Positions 17,744-26,824 are shown, counted from the first letter of the stretch. The stretch is 64,000 bases of DNA from Desulfovibrionaceae bacterium UBA3823 (GCA_002369295.1 DFDR01000154.1:25710-89709); one strand, 5' to 3'. Numbers and translations: made by a program. The notes: generated by a model from the sequence alone, not told the origin.

Positions 17744-18259
17744 ATGCCCGAAGCACAGGAAAAATTTCAGCAGGCCGTGAAGGACGCCTTGGCCGGCGTC
17801 ATGTTTGAAAACTGGCTCCGCTTCTACTTCATCTCCGAAAGCGAAGACAAGGACGCCGAAGGCAACCCCAAGCTCGTTGTCCTGATCCCCGAGAAGGGCA
17901 TGGAGAAGATCAAGCAGCTCTATCCCCGAATGGTCTCCATGGCCGAGGACGTAAACGGCAAGGAAGCCAGCTTCGCCACTTCCCAGAGCGCCGTGTGCAC
18001 TTGGATTGCCTGCGAGGTCGACGGCAAGTCCGTCCAGCAGGGAACGAGCCAGGCCCTCGTGAACTCCAAGGCCTTCCAGACGGCCAGTACCCTCTTCAAC
18101 ATCTGGGTGCAGGCCTACGAGCAGCAGCTTGACCAGCAGTTCCTGGACTTCGGCCAGTGGGTCAAGCTTTTCGAGACATGGAGCGCCTCCGAGCAGGGCA
18201 GAGACATGGAGATGAAGATCGAGATGCAGGCGCCGACCGGCTCCAGCACGGTCCAGTAG
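17744..18259 (+). CDS. Conserved hypothetical protein, cytoplasmic
   Basis: A 171-residue protein starting MPEAQEKFQQAVKDAL. An upstream in-frame ATG exists at 17714, but AAGGAAGG 5-12 bases before 17744 favours the shorter form. No signal peptide or membrane segment is seen; the C-terminus is a helix-rich stretch (YEQQLDQQFLDFGQWVKLFETW) followed by a short polar tail. I do not recognise a named domain. It is the last gene of the rightward kdn-like run and is followed by a hairpin terminator. Confidence 0.75.
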   Translation: MPEAQEKFQQAVKDALAGVMFENWLRFYFISESEDKDAEGNPKLVVLIPEKGMEKIKQLYPRMVSMAEDVNGKEASFATSQSAVCTWIACEVDGKSVQQGTSQALVNSKAFQTASTLFNIWVQAYEQQLDQQFLDFGQWVKLFETWSASEQGRDMEMKIEMQAPTGSSTVQ

Positions 18260-18297
18260 CGCCGGCGGCTTTTTGCGCGGGCAAGCCCGCGCTGGGC

Positions 18298-18340
18298 GGC
18301 GTCTGCCGAGAGCTTTCTCCCGGCAGGCGCCGTGCCTTTT
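18298..18340 (+). terminator. Terminator after the kdn-like gene cluster
   Basis: An 11-bp stem with one G-U (18298-18308 with 18321-18331) is followed by GTGCCTTTT. A second short hairpin, GCGCGGGC-AA-GCCCGCGC, lies just upstream at 18275-18292. Both are in the convergent gap before the ATPase gene on the other strand. Confidence 0.6.
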
Positions 18341-18401
18341 GCCGGGATCTGCGGACTTCTTTGGCCTGTGCGCGGGCGGAAGGAGTGCGGGCGGAAGGAG
18401 C

Positions 18402-19712
18402 CTATCCCTTGCCAAGGCAGAACATGGCGTAGAGAGGGACGGCGCGCACGCCATTCTCATTGCCGAAGTTCTTCAGTGAAAAGCGGTAGCAGATGTCGGG
18501 CCTGTACTTTTGCCTGAAGACGGAAAGGCTGCGCGAGCGGGTCCTGACCCCCTTCTTGATTTCAGCGCAGGCAAGGCTGGCGCCGAGCTGCAGGACAAAG
18601 TCGACTTCTGCCGTGGCGCCTTCCCAGTAGTAGAGCGGCTTGCCAAGGGCCGCCAGCTGCTGGGCCGCATAGTTCTCCGCAAGGGCGCCAAGAAAGGTGT
18701 TTCCCTGGTTGGCGAGCACGGTTTCGGCAGGCAGACGGGACTTCATGGCCAGCATGCCGACGTCCGACATGTACAGCTTGAAGGCCGACAGATTGGCATA
18801 CGCTTCCAGCGGGATCTCGGCATGGTCGAGGCGCTTGCACTTGAGCACGACGCCTGCCTGCTCCAGCCAGTCGATGGCTGCGCCGAAAAGCGATGCCGAG
18901 CCGCCTTTCTTGACGACCTTGTACTGGAACTTCCTGTTCTCCTTGGCAAGCTGGGACGGCAGGGATTCGTAGCAGGCACGTATTTTGACTGCTTCGCTGG
19001 GGCTGGCATACTTCGCCATGTCGGCGATGTAGCTGTCGAGTATTTCCAGCTGCCGTGGCGCAACGTCGAGCAGGGAGCCGCGTTCCAGAAAGCGCCCTAC
19101 TGCGGCAGGCATGCCTCCGGTCACGAGATATTCCAGATACAGCGAGGATGCCTTGGCATGGATCGCTTCAGGCAGCGGCTGCAGGGTCTGGAAATGCTCG
19201 CAGAGCAGAACGGCAAGCGTTTCCTCTCCCCGCGCCAGGAGATATTCGCCAAAGTCGAGCGGCTGGAGGCGGAGCAGATGCACCTTGCCGACAGGAAAGG
19301 AATAGTTTTTTCTGTTGATGGCAACGCCAAGGAGGCTCCCGGCCGCCGCCACGTGCAGCTCCGGCATCATCTCGCAGAAATACTTGAGGCTGGTCAACGC
19401 CCGTTCGCAGGACTGTATCTCGTCGAGGATCAGCAGCGTGGACCCGGGGACAATGCGCTCGCCGGCCGCAACTTCCAGTCTGCGGACGAGCTGCGCTGGG
19501 GCAATGTCGCCGCCAAATATGTCGTCGACGTTGAACAGGAGCTCCAGATTGACGTAGCAGACATTGCCGAAGCGGCGCTCTCCGAATTTGCGCAGAATGT
19601 AGGTCTTGCCAACTTGGCGGGCGCCGTTGAGGAGCAGGGGCTGGCGGGAGGGGCTGTCCTTCCAGCGTTCAAGCTGGGCTTCGATGCTGCGGTGGAAGGA
19701 TTCGGACTGCAT
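18402..19712 (-). CDS. AAA-family ATPase with DUF4143 C-terminal domain
   Basis: A 436-residue ATPase of unknown role. Walker A is LLNGARQVGKTYIL (about residues 24-37) and Walker B is TLLILDEIQSC. The C-terminal DUF4143 region contains a nuclease-like signature, EVDFVLQLG...ACAEIKKG. The start is set at the ATG at 19712 (MQSESFHRSIEAQLERW), where the family begins; the frame stays open upstream without homology. Proteins of this type are common as scattered, laterally acquired genes. It is isolated, with hairpins downstream and about 0.8 kb of gene-free, partly A/T-rich sequence upstream. Confidence 0.85.
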   Translation of the reverse strand: MQSESFHRSIEAQLERWKDSPSRQPLLLNGARQVGKTYILRKFGERRFGNVCYVNLELLFNVDDIFGGDIAPAQLVRRLEVAAGERIVPGSTLLILDEIQSCERALTSLKYFCEMMPELHVAAAGSLLGVAINRKNYSFPVGKVHLLRLQPLDFGEYLLARGEETLAVLLCEHFQTLQPLPEAIHAKASSLYLEYLVTGGMPAAVGRFLERGSLLDVAPRQLEILDSYIADMAKYASPSEAVKIRACYESLPSQLAKENRKFQYKVVKKGGSASLFGAAIDWLEQAGVVLKCKRLDHAEIPLEAYANLSAFKLYMSDVGMLAMKSRLPAETVLANQGNTFLGALAENYAAQQLAALGKPLYYWEGATAEVDFVLQLGASLACAEIKKGVRTRSRSLSVFRQKYRPDICYRFSLKNFGNENGVRAVPLYAMFCLGKG

Positions 19713-20506
19713 GGAGAAAGTCTCGCAGGTTTTTTTGTGTTGGAAAGTAGTGTGAAAACAGATTTTTTCGAAGTTAACGGCAGGCCTCGTGCCACGCCGC
19801 AGAACAAGGCAATGGCGGGGCCGTTCAAGAGGAGAGGAGCCCACAGGGGGGCAACGGCGATGCTGCAGAAGCCTTTGCCAGGCTGGTCGAGCGCTGATCG
19901 CCTGTGCCGACACTACCCTGAAGGGAAGTTAGCTTCAAGAAAAAGACACATGGATCGATTTTTTCAAAGGTAAAAATGGCAAGCTTGCTGCTCTGCCCAC
20001 AGGGTTCCCGGACCGAACTGCCGGGTCAGGAAGGCAGACGGGGGCGCTGCCTGCGCGATGCAAGCGGCGCGGCGCGTTCAGCGGCAGGCTCCATCGAAGG
20101 CGCCAAGCGCCGCTGCCAGGGAGGAAACAAGGCCCGTATAGCGTGGCGCAGAGGGTCGCGGAGCTTGAGATCTCCGTTCAGAGGCGGAGGCGAAGCGTTG
20201 CGCGGTGCGGTCCTGGGCAGGCTTGAGGTCTTGAGCGGGGCCGAAGGAAGGGCGCGGCGAGGCTTCTGCAGGAAACTCCCTGCAATCCCCGGGCCCCTGT
20301 CTTGAGATGCCCAGGGAACAGCTTGCCTGAGGCAAGGGGTGGCGTGGCCGCGGCGATCTGAAGCTTCCGGCCGCGGGCAGGCGTCAAGCGCGCCGGATCG
20401 CCAAGGGAGGCCATTGGCGCATCGCCGATGCAGGGCTGGCCACGCGGCGCGGGTCCACTGGCAGTGCTGGCAAGGTGGCTGTCTTTGTGCTACCCCTGAC
20501 AGTACC
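19713..20506. other. Long intergenic region, no supported gene
   Basis: About 0.8 kb between the DUF4143 ATPase (leftward) and the helicase (rightward). The part near 19720-19990 is more A/T-rich than its surroundings (T-runs at 19729-19735 and 19761-19766) and probably holds the ATPase promoter. The part from 20000 to 20500 is GC-rich with short inverted repeats such as CTTGCC-TGA-GGCAAG near 20323. The open frames have no family features. I see no tRNA, SRP RNA or repeat array. Confidence 0.55.
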
Positions 20507-22810
20507 ATGATAGAATACGAGAAACTGCTCAACGAGGCCCAATACAAGGCCGCCACCATGGCGGAAGTGCCGGCCCTCATCGTTGCGGGCGCTGGTTCGG
20601 GCAAGACGCGGACTATCGTCTATCGGCTCGCCTGGCTCATCGAGCACGGCGTGCTGCCCACCCAGATTCTTCTGCTTACCTTCACGCGCAAGGCGGCCCA
20701 GGAGATGATGCGCCGCGCAGGCGATCTCCTGCCGGGCGGCGTGGCGGGCCTTTCCGGCGGCACCTTCCACTCCTTCGCCTACAGCGTGCTGCGGCAGTAC
20801 CGGCCGGCTTGGCTCGAGGACCGGCCCTTCACGGTCATGGACAGCGCAGACCAGCTGGGCGTGCTCAAGGAATGCAAGGACGCGCTGCTTCTCGGCAAGG
20901 GCGACAGGGCCTTCCCCAAGACCCAGGCCGTGATCGGGCTCATCAGCAAATGCCGCAACAAGGAGATGCGCCTTGAGGAGCTCCTCAAGATGGAGGGACC
21001 GCATCTGCTGGCCTACGAGCAGGACCTGCAGAAGCTGATGGACGCCTATGCCGAGTACAAGCGCGACAAGGCCGTGCTCGACTACGACGACCTCCTCTTT
21101 GAGCTGGAAGCGCTCCTCATGAGCGAGCCGGGCGTGGCCAGGAGTCTCAGGGCGCACTACCGGGCCATTCTCGTGGACGAGTACCAGGACACCAATCTCG
21201 TGCAGGCGAGGCTTGTCCGCATCCTCTCGGGCATCGACGAGGGCGAGGCCGGCCCCGTCATGGTCGTGGGCGACGAGGCCCAGTCCATCTACTCCTTCCG
21301 CGGCGCCACGGTGAGCAACATTCTTGACTTTCCCCATCTTTTCCCCGGCGCCGCAGTGGTCACCCTCGAGCAGAACTACCGCTCCACCAGGCCCATTCTC
21401 AACGTGGCCAACTGCGTTCTTTCGCATGCGGCCGAAGGCTACAGGAAGCGTCTCTTCACCGAGCGGCAGGACGGAGAGCCTGTCCGCCTGAAGCAGTGCA
21501 TTTCCGACAAGTCCCAGGCCGAAGCCGTGGCCAAGCGCATTGAGCGCCTGCTCGAGACCTATCCGCCCGACGAGATAGCCGTGCTCTTCCGCTCAGGCTA
21601 CCAGTCCTACCAGCTCGAGATGCAGCTCAACCAGCGGGGCGTCAAGTACCGCAAGTACGGCGGTCTCAAATACACCGAAGCCGCCCACGTCAAGGACGTC
21701 ATCGCCTACCTCAAGCTCGTCATCAACCCCATGGACTATCCGTCCTTCCTGAGGCTGGCGGCCCTCTTCCGCGGCATAGGCCCCAAAACGAGCCAGCGCA
21801 TCTATGCGAGCCTCGGCGCAGGCGATGCCAAGGCGCTAGCCCGTCTGCGCAAGAAGCATGCAGAGCTCTTCCAGGAACTCGACTTTCTGAACGGCATCAG
21901 GGGACGGCTGAAGTCTTCGCCGTCCACGCTGGTTGGGGAGGTGGTCGAGCAGTATGATCCCCTGCTCAAGCGCCTCTACCCGGAAAACTACCCCAAGCGG
22001 CGCACTGACCTGGATGAGGTGCGGAGCATGGCCGCAGGCTATGGCGATCTGGACCTCTTTCTGGCGGACCTCATGCTGGAGTCCCCCGAAGAGGACGAGC
22101 GCGAGCAGGGGCGCGTCGTGCTCTCCACCATCCACTCGGCCAAGGGGCTGGAATGGAACGCCGTCCTGCTCATCGATCTCGCAGAGAACCGCTTCCCGAC
22201 GAGGTACAGCCTCTACCGCGACGATCTCTACGAGGAGGAGCGCAGGCTCATGTACGTGGCCTGCACGCGCGCCAGGGATGTGCTGGAGCTCTATGCGCCG
22301 GCATCGCTTTTCGACCGCACCTCCGGCGGCTCCATGCCGGCCGAACTGAGCCCCTTTCTTCAGGAGCTGGATCCCTCCCTGGTCGAGCAGTGGAGCGAGG
22401 GCTACGGCGGGCGCTTCGCCAAGCGAAATGTGCTCGGCCGGGGCCGTGCGCCGGGCGTTGGGGGCTTTGCCGCGCCCGCTGGGACGAAGCGCATGGCGCA
22501 GGCTGGCCGGGGCGAGGGCTCCCAGCTGCCTGCCTGGGACGAAGACGGCAGGATGCCCGAACGAAGCAAGCCTCTTGCCGTGGACGAACTGCAGGCTGTC
22601 GCGGGCGGCGATTCCGCAGACGCTTCGGGCACGCCGGCCAACGAGGTCTTCGAGGACATCGCGAAGGGGAAGATTTCCCGCTGCCGCCACCGCATGTTCG
22701 GCAGGGGCAAGATTCTCGGCGTGTCCGGCACTGACAAGATAGTTGCGGACTTCCCCGGCTACGGCGTCAAGACCATCGTGGCTTCGTACCTTCTTGTGGA
22801 GGGCAAGTAG
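20507..22810 (+). CDS. UvrD/PcrA-like superfamily 1A DNA helicase
   Basis: A 767-residue ATP-dependent 3'-5' DNA helicase. Motifs in order: Q motif LNEAQYKAA, Walker A VAGAGSGKTRTI, LTFTRKAAQEMM, GTFHSFAY, motif II LVDEYQDTN, motif III VVGDEAQSIYSFRGA, motif IV EQNYRSTRPI, motif V STIHSAKGLEWNAV and motif VI YVACTRARDVLELY. The C-terminal 130 residues are low complexity, then end in a small beta domain (GRGKILGVSG..KIVADFPGYGVK) like the UvrD/PcrA Tudor-like domain. The ATG at 20507 has no clear Shine-Dalgarno. thiL follows directly (1-base gap). Confidence 0.92.
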   Translation: MIEYEKLLNEAQYKAATMAEVPALIVAGAGSGKTRTIVYRLAWLIEHGVLPTQILLLTFTRKAAQEMMRRAGDLLPGGVAGLSGGTFHSFAYSVLRQYRPAWLEDRPFTVMDSADQLGVLKECKDALLLGKGDRAFPKTQAVIGLISKCRNKEMRLEELLKMEGPHLLAYEQDLQKLMDAYAEYKRDKAVLDYDDLLFELEALLMSEPGVARSLRAHYRAILVDEYQDTNLVQARLVRILSGIDEGEAGPVMVVGDEAQSIYSFRGATVSNILDFPHLFPGAAVVTLEQNYRSTRPILNVANCVLSHAAEGYRKRLFTERQDGEPVRLKQCISDKSQAEAVAKRIERLLETYPPDEIAVLFRSGYQSYQLEMQLNQRGVKYRKYGGLKYTEAAHVKDVIAYLKLVINPMDYPSFLRLAALFRGIGPKTSQRIYASLGAGDAKALARLRKKHAELFQELDFLNGIRGRLKSSPSTLVGEVVEQYDPLLKRLYPENYPKRRTDLDEVRSMAAGYGDLDLFLADLMLESPEEDEREQGRVVLSTIHSAKGLEWNAVLLIDLAENRFPTRYSLYRDDLYEEERRLMYVACTRARDVLELYAPASLFDRTSGGSMPAELSPFLQELDPSLVEQWSEGYGGRFAKRNVLGRGRAPGVGGFAAPAGTKRMAQAGRGEGSQLPAWDEDGRMPERSKPLAVDELQAVAGGDSADASGTPANEVFEDIAKGKISRCRHRMFGRGKILGVSGTDKIVADFPGYGVKTIVASYLLVEGK

Positions 22811-22811
22811 C

Positions 22812-23858
22812 ATGGCACACTCCCTCAAAATTGCTTCTGAAGACAGCATCCTCAACCTGCTTGGCAAATACTTTCCGCTCAGCCATCCGGCGCTGGTTCT
22901 GGGGAGGGGCGACGACTGCGCCCTGCTCAAGGGGGGGGCTCCGTTAAGCGTGAGCACGGATCTCTTCCTCGAGGACGTGCATTTTCGAAGAAGCTACTTC
23001 ACGCCCGAGGAAATCGGGCACAAGGCTCTGGCCTGCAACATCAGCGACCTGGCGGCCTGCGGCACGCGCCCCAAGGTCTTTACGCTCTGCCTGGGACTGC
23101 CTTCAGACATTGATGCCGCGTGGCTTGAAGAGTTCTTCGGCGGCATGGGCTCCCTGGCGGCCAAGTACGGCATGGGCCTTGCCGGCGGCGACATTTCGGC
23201 GAGCGACAAGCTCAGCATCGCTGTCACGGTGTTCGGCGAGCCGGTGGGCGAGGGAGGCTTCCTGTCCCGTGGCGGCTCAGTGCCTGGCGACACCATCTTC
23301 GTGGTCGGCAGCATCGGCCTTGCCCGCATAGGCCTGCTCGAGATGGAGGCCTGCGGCAGAGAGGCGTTTGCCCGCTATCCCAAGGCCTGCCTGGCTCACG
23401 TGAAGCCCGAGCCCCAGGTTGATGCCGGGCTCATGCTGGCGCGGGCAGGCCTCAACGCCCGGCCTCCGGCGCTTATGGATCTCTCCGACGGCATGGCCCG
23501 CGATCTGCCGCGGCTGCTCGGCCTCACGGGCGAGCTCGGCACGGCATCCACCATTGGCGGCCAGGGCATAGGCGCGGAGCTTCTGCTGCCCGCGGGGCTG
23601 CTCCATGCGGAACTGGTCCAGTGGTGTCGGGAGAACGGCCGCAATCCCGTGCACGAAGCCTTCTTCGGCGGCGAGGAGTATGCCCTGCTCGGCGCCTGCG
23701 CGCCCGACATGCTGCTCGCGCTCCATGCGGCCATCCCCGGCTTCTGGGAGATAGGCTCGGTCACCGACAGGCCCGGCATCTACTGCAACAACGAACGCAT
23801 GGACGGCAAGGGCGGCTTCGACCACTTTGCCCGCGCGTGCGGAGGAGCGGAGGCGTGA
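22812..23858 (+). CDS. thiL: Thiamine-monophosphate kinase ThiL
   Basis: A 348-residue kinase making thiamine pyrophosphate from thiamine monophosphate. Family signatures: GRGDDCALL, STDLFLEDVHF, HKALACNISDLAACG, GLAGGDISASDKLSIAVTV, LMDLSDGMARDLPRL and FFGGEEYALLGA. Length is normal. GGAGGG inside the helicase end serves as ribosome-binding site, and the ATG lies one base after the helicase stop. The stop overlaps the next gene as GTGA, so the three genes form an operon. Confidence 0.93.
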   Translation: MAHSLKIASEDSILNLLGKYFPLSHPALVLGRGDDCALLKGGAPLSVSTDLFLEDVHFRRSYFTPEEIGHKALACNISDLAACGTRPKVFTLCLGLPSDIDAAWLEEFFGGMGSLAAKYGMGLAGGDISASDKLSIAVTVFGEPVGEGGFLSRGGSVPGDTIFVVGSIGLARIGLLEMEACGREAFARYPKACLAHVKPEPQVDAGLMLARAGLNARPPALMDLSDGMARDLPRLLGLTGELGTASTIGGQGIGAELLLPAGLLHAELVQWCRENGRNPVHEAFFGGEEYALLGACAPDMLLALHAAIPGFWEIGSVTDRPGIYCNNERMDGKGGFDHFARACGGAEA

Positions 23859-24517
23859 CGGAGATCGATCAGGCGCGCTTCGAGGCGTGGCAGGCGCGCT
23901 TCGGCAGGATTGACGCCCTGCTTGACGAGGCCGGCATCGATGCAGCCGGCTTTATGGGCAGTCTGGACCTAGTGAAGCACGGCTGCCGCCAGGCCTGGCT
24001 TGCCGGCGTCATGACCGGCTTCAACGGCAACCTGAGCCTGCGCCTGGGAAAGCGCCTGCTGCTCGTCACGGCCTCCGGCATCGCCAAGGGGCACATGGAA
24101 GACGGCGACGTCGCCCTGGCAACGAAGGAAGGCTCTCCGCTGGCAGGTCCGGCGCTTTCCAGCGAGACCGCCATGCACGCAGCCGTCTACGAAGCCCGTC
24201 CCGAGGCGCGCTGCGTTCTGCACACGCATCCCGGCTGCCTGCTGGCGCTCTCCGTCAAGCTGGCGGGGTGCCTTGACAGGATGCTTGACATGCCGCTCTT
24301 CGAGGCCGCCATGTGGCGCCCCAAACTTGCCATAGCCGGCGCCTATCCGCCGGGCTCGCATCGTCTGGCAGACAGCGTGGGCAAGGCGGCCGCCAAGGCG
24401 CCAGCCGTCTTCATGGAGGGCCACGGCCTGTGCACGGCTGGCGCAGGCATCGCCGAAGCGCTCGGCATCACGGAGCAGATGGAGCATCTTGCCGAAATCC
24501 AGCTGCGCCTGCTCTAG
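23855..24517 (+). CDS. Class II aldolase/adducin-family protein
   Basis: A 220-residue zinc-dependent aldolase-fold protein. GNLSLRLGKRLLLVTASG is the phosphate-binding region. The zinc ligands are present as HTH in VLHTHPGCLL and a third His in FMEGHGLCTAG. The GTG start overlaps the thiL stop, indicating coupling. Members act on sugar phosphates (fuculose-1-phosphate, ribulose-5-phosphate, methylthioribulose-1-phosphate); the sequence alone does not pick the substrate. The N-terminal 35 residues are an extra helical segment relative to the minimal family. Confidence 0.85.
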   Translation: MTEIDQARFEAWQARFGRIDALLDEAGIDAAGFMGSLDLVKHGCRQAWLAGVMTGFNGNLSLRLGKRLLLVTASGIAKGHMEDGDVALATKEGSPLAGPALSSETAMHAAVYEARPEARCVLHTHPGCLLALSVKLAGCLDRMLDMPLFEAAMWRPKLAIAGAYPPGSHRLADSVGKAAAKAPAVFMEGHGLCTAGAGIAEALGITEQMEHLAEIQLRLL

Positions 24518-24542
24518 CCTTTCTGGCCCTGGCATCATCCCG

Positions 24543-25733
24543 CTATTGCCGAGGCCCCTGCGTCGGGGTTCGTGCAAGCTCGGCGCGCTCAAGGCGCAGG
24601 AAAAGCTCCGAGGTGACGGCGCTGGAGACGAGCATGCCGCGGGGCGTGAGGGCAATGCGCTTTTTGTCCATGACGAGGAGCCCCTGCCGGCAGAGTTCGC
24701 CGAGGAAGGCGCCTGCGTCCTCCAGCAGGGAGCGGCCGGCAAGCGCCGCATAGCCGGCGAGGGGCAGGCCGTCTGCGGTCCGCAGGCGCAGCATCACCGT
24801 TTCCAAAAGCCGTGCGGCGGGCGTGATGGCTTCCGGATCCTCGGCCAGCCTGCCGCTGGCCACGTTCTGCGCCCAGCGTTCCAGATCCGGCGGATCTGTC
24901 CAGCGGCGGCCGTTCAGGGTGGAGACGGCGGAGGGGCCAAGCCCCAGATAGTCCACGCCTTGCCAGTAGCCGAGGTTGTGGCGGCAGCGGAAGCCCTCCC
25001 TGGCGTAGTTGGAGATCTCGTACTGCGCATAGCCCCTGTCCTCGAGAAGGGCCCGGCCTTCGAGAAACATGGCCTCGGCCTCGGCTTCGCCTGGCTGCGC
25101 GAGTTCGCCGGCCAGGCTTCTGGCCTCGAAGGGCGTTCCCTCCTCGATGGAGAGCGCGTAGGCGGAAAGGTGCTCAGGCGCAAGGTCGCAGGCCTGCTTC
25201 AGCGTGGCAAGCCAGCCCTGCGGGGTCTGGCCCGGCAGGCACCACATGAGGTCGAGGGAGAGATTGGCAAAGCCGGCCCGGCGTGCAAGGGCGACGACCT
25301 CCCGGCATTGCGCGGCCGTGTGCAGGCGGCCGAGCATGGCGAGCTCACGGTCGTCCAGGCTCTGCACCCCCATGGAGAGGCGGCTGATCCCGCAGGCCCG
25401 CAGATCCGCCAGCAGTCCCGGCCTGGCGAGGGAGTCGGGGTTGCCCTCCAGGGTGCATTCGCAGTCCGGCGCCACGGCAAAGCGCCGGGCGATTTCCTCG
25501 AGCACGAGGCCGACCTGCGCCGCCTCGAGCAGGCTCGGCGTGCCTCCGCCGAAGAAGATGCTCTCGACGGGGTCGAGGGAGGAACGGGGAAGCGCCTCGG
25601 CCCAGCGCCTGATCTCCTCGAGCAGGCTGGCGAGGTAGACCTCGGGAATCCTGCCGTCCGGGAGGGCCTGGGAGTGGAAGGCGCAGTAGCCGCAGCGCCT
25701 GCGGCAGAACGGAACGTGAATGTAGAGGAGCAT
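24543..25733 (-). CDS. hemW: HemW-like radical SAM protein (haem chaperone / coproporphyrinogen oxidase-like)
   Basis: A 396-residue radical SAM protein. The [4Fe-4S] cluster motif is CRRRCGYC (C-x3-C-x2-C) right after MLLYIHVPF, followed by FFGGGTPSLL and GVQSLDDRELAMLGR. The final third carries the HemN-like C-terminal domain. HemW binds haem and is a haem-insertion factor, and it is often mis-annotated as oxygen-independent coproporphyrinogen oxidase; true HemN has a C-x3-C-x2-C-x-C motif, which is not met here (CGYCAFH). The ATG at 25733 is immediately upstream of the motif. It converges with the aldolase gene 25 bases away. Confidence 0.9.
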   Translation of the reverse strand: MLLYIHVPFCRRRCGYCAFHSQALPDGRIPEVYLASLLEEIRRWAEALPRSSLDPVESIFFGGGTPSLLEAAQVGLVLEEIARRFAVAPDCECTLEGNPDSLARPGLLADLRACGISRLSMGVQSLDDRELAMLGRLHTAAQCREVVALARRAGFANLSLDLMWCLPGQTPQGWLATLKQACDLAPEHLSAYALSIEEGTPFEARSLAGELAQPGEAEAEAMFLEGRALLEDRGYAQYEISNYAREGFRCRHNLGYWQGVDYLGLGPSAVSTLNGRRWTDPPDLERWAQNVASGRLAEDPEAITPAARLLETVMLRLRTADGLPLAGYAALAGRSLLEDAGAFLGELCRQGLLVMDKKRIALTPRGMLVSSAVTSELFLRLERAELARTPTQGPRQ

Positions 25734-25813
25734 GGTGGCCGTGGGGAAGGTGCGCCGGCGCCGGCATGCTTCGGCGCATCCGCGGCGGTTCAGGCCCTTG
25801 CCGGGGGCTTCCC

Positions 25814-26524
25814 TCAGCGCACTCGTGCGCCGGAAGTCAGCGTGGCGGGAAGCATGCCGAGCGAGTAGCTGGCGGCGTCTTCCTCGAGAATGGCCTTGCC
25901 GACGATCTTCCAGGCATCGCCCTGCTTGCGCAGGGCAAGCCAGCTGGTCATGCTGGCAGGCGTCGTCACTTTGGCAACGGCATGGCTGTCGTCGATGTTC
26001 TTGACGACGGCGCTGGACAGGGACTGGGGAATCCACGGACAGTCGGGCGTCTGGGCCTTTGTGCACATGTTGACGAGTTCGCCGGAGGAAACCATGCGGC
26101 TGGCTGCGCTGACTGTCCGCCCCTCGATGTTGACTATTCTGTCGATGAGCTCGCTGAACTCGCCGTCCCGGTCCAGAAAGACCGACACAACGCCAACGGC
26201 CTGCGCCAAAGCCTCGGCCTTCCGGTTGGCGGGATCGCTGGCCATGTCGAGGATGGCGTTGAGCTTGTCCTGGCAGCCGACCTTCGCGCAGATGCCGTAG
26301 AGATGCTTCAGATACTTATTGTTGAGCTTGAGGTTGGCAATCTCGTTGCCGGCAAAGGCATTGATGTCGAGTTGCGTCAGAAAAGCGCCGCTGTCCTTGG
26401 CGGTCAAGGCCTTGGCGGCATCGTCGAGGCACTTCTTGGGGCTTGCCTCGTTGCAGCCGGCGAGAGACAGGGCGAGGAAGAGCATGCCGGCGAGGCGGAT
26501 CGATTTGCGGAATGCGTGTTTCAT
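25814..26524 (-). CDS. Putative lipoprotein of unknown function
   Basis: A 236-residue protein with a basic start (MKHAFRKSIR), a hydrophobic core and the lipobox LSLAGC with Cys at about residue 24. The mature part is mostly helical, with several Cys residues (KKCLDD, YGICAKVGCQD, NMCTKAQTPDC), and ends in a beta stretch (AKVTTPASMTSWLALRKQGDAWKIVG, quoted only in part here as TSWLALRKQGDAWKIVG) that resembles DUF4878-like/NTF2-like lipoproteins. No firm domain call. It is divergent from pepA, and a tiny upstream frame overlaps its start as ATGA. Confidence 0.75.
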   Translation of the reverse strand: MKHAFRKSIRLAGMLFLALSLAGCNEASPKKCLDDAAKALTAKDSGAFLTQLDINAFAGNEIANLKLNNKYLKHLYGICAKVGCQDKLNAILDMASDPANRKAEALAQAVGVVSVFLDRDGEFSELIDRIVNIEGRTVSAASRMVSSGELVNMCTKAQTPDCPWIPQSLSSAVVKNIDDSHAVAKVTTPASMTSWLALRKQGDAWKIVGKAILEEDAASYSLGMLPATLTSGARVR

Positions 26525-26700
26525 GCGGGGCTCTGCGGAAGGTTAAGGTTGATGATGCGGGGGTGCGACGTCATGCCGGGCTCCTCCGGCAGGATGCCTT
26601 TGCCGATACGGCTCTCAATCTGCCTGATGTCCGAGGAAGTCAAGGCGCACTCCGCTGGCCGCTGGCTTGGCAGGTGCAGAAAGCCTGCCTGCGGCGCCAT
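26521..26700 (-). CDS. Small hypothetical ORF upstream of lipoprotein gene
   Basis: A 59-residue minus-strand frame (starting MAPQAGFLHLPSQRPAECAL) ends in a TGA that overlaps the ATG of the lipoprotein gene at 26522-26524. Such ATGA overlaps are common between real coupled genes in this window. It has a short amphipathic stretch (SSDIRQIESRIGKGI) but no recognisable domain and no obvious Shine-Dalgarno, so it may be chance. Confidence 0.25.
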   Translation of the reverse strand: MAPQAGFLHLPSQRPAECALTSSDIRQIESRIGKGILPEEPGMTSHPRIINLNLPQSPA

Positions 26701-26824
26701 CGCTTCCCTCGGCAAGGGGGCGGGGGATGCCTTGCCGGAGCGTTCGGCGCGCTTTCCGTTGCCCTTGGCAGGGCGTGGAATGGCGGGTATACTTCCGCGC
26801 CAACAAAAGCCAAGAGGAGCGTTT
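26525..26824. other. Divergent region between lipoprotein gene and pepA
   Basis: The 300 bases hold a candidate small leftward ORF (26521-26700) and a good sigma-70-like promoter for pepA (26765-26793). Nothing else is supported. Confidence 0.5.
26765..26793 (+). promoter_or_regulatory. Candidate sigma-70 promoter for pepA-cobA/hemD-purN
   Basis: TTGGCA at 26765-26770 and TATACT at 26788-26793 with a 17-base spacer, five of six matches in each box. The start codon follows 32 bases later. This is the best promoter-like sequence seen in the window. Confidence 0.6.

Noticed and set aside
19995-20045. Possible SRP RNA: GGTCAGG followed by AAGGCAG
   Set aside because: The conserved helix 8 core with its GGAA tetraloop is interrupted and no flanking helix pairs were found.
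24543-25733. Annotation as oxygen-independent coproporphyrinogen oxidase HemN
   Set aside because: The cluster motif lacks the extra Cys of true HemN, so HemW is the better name.
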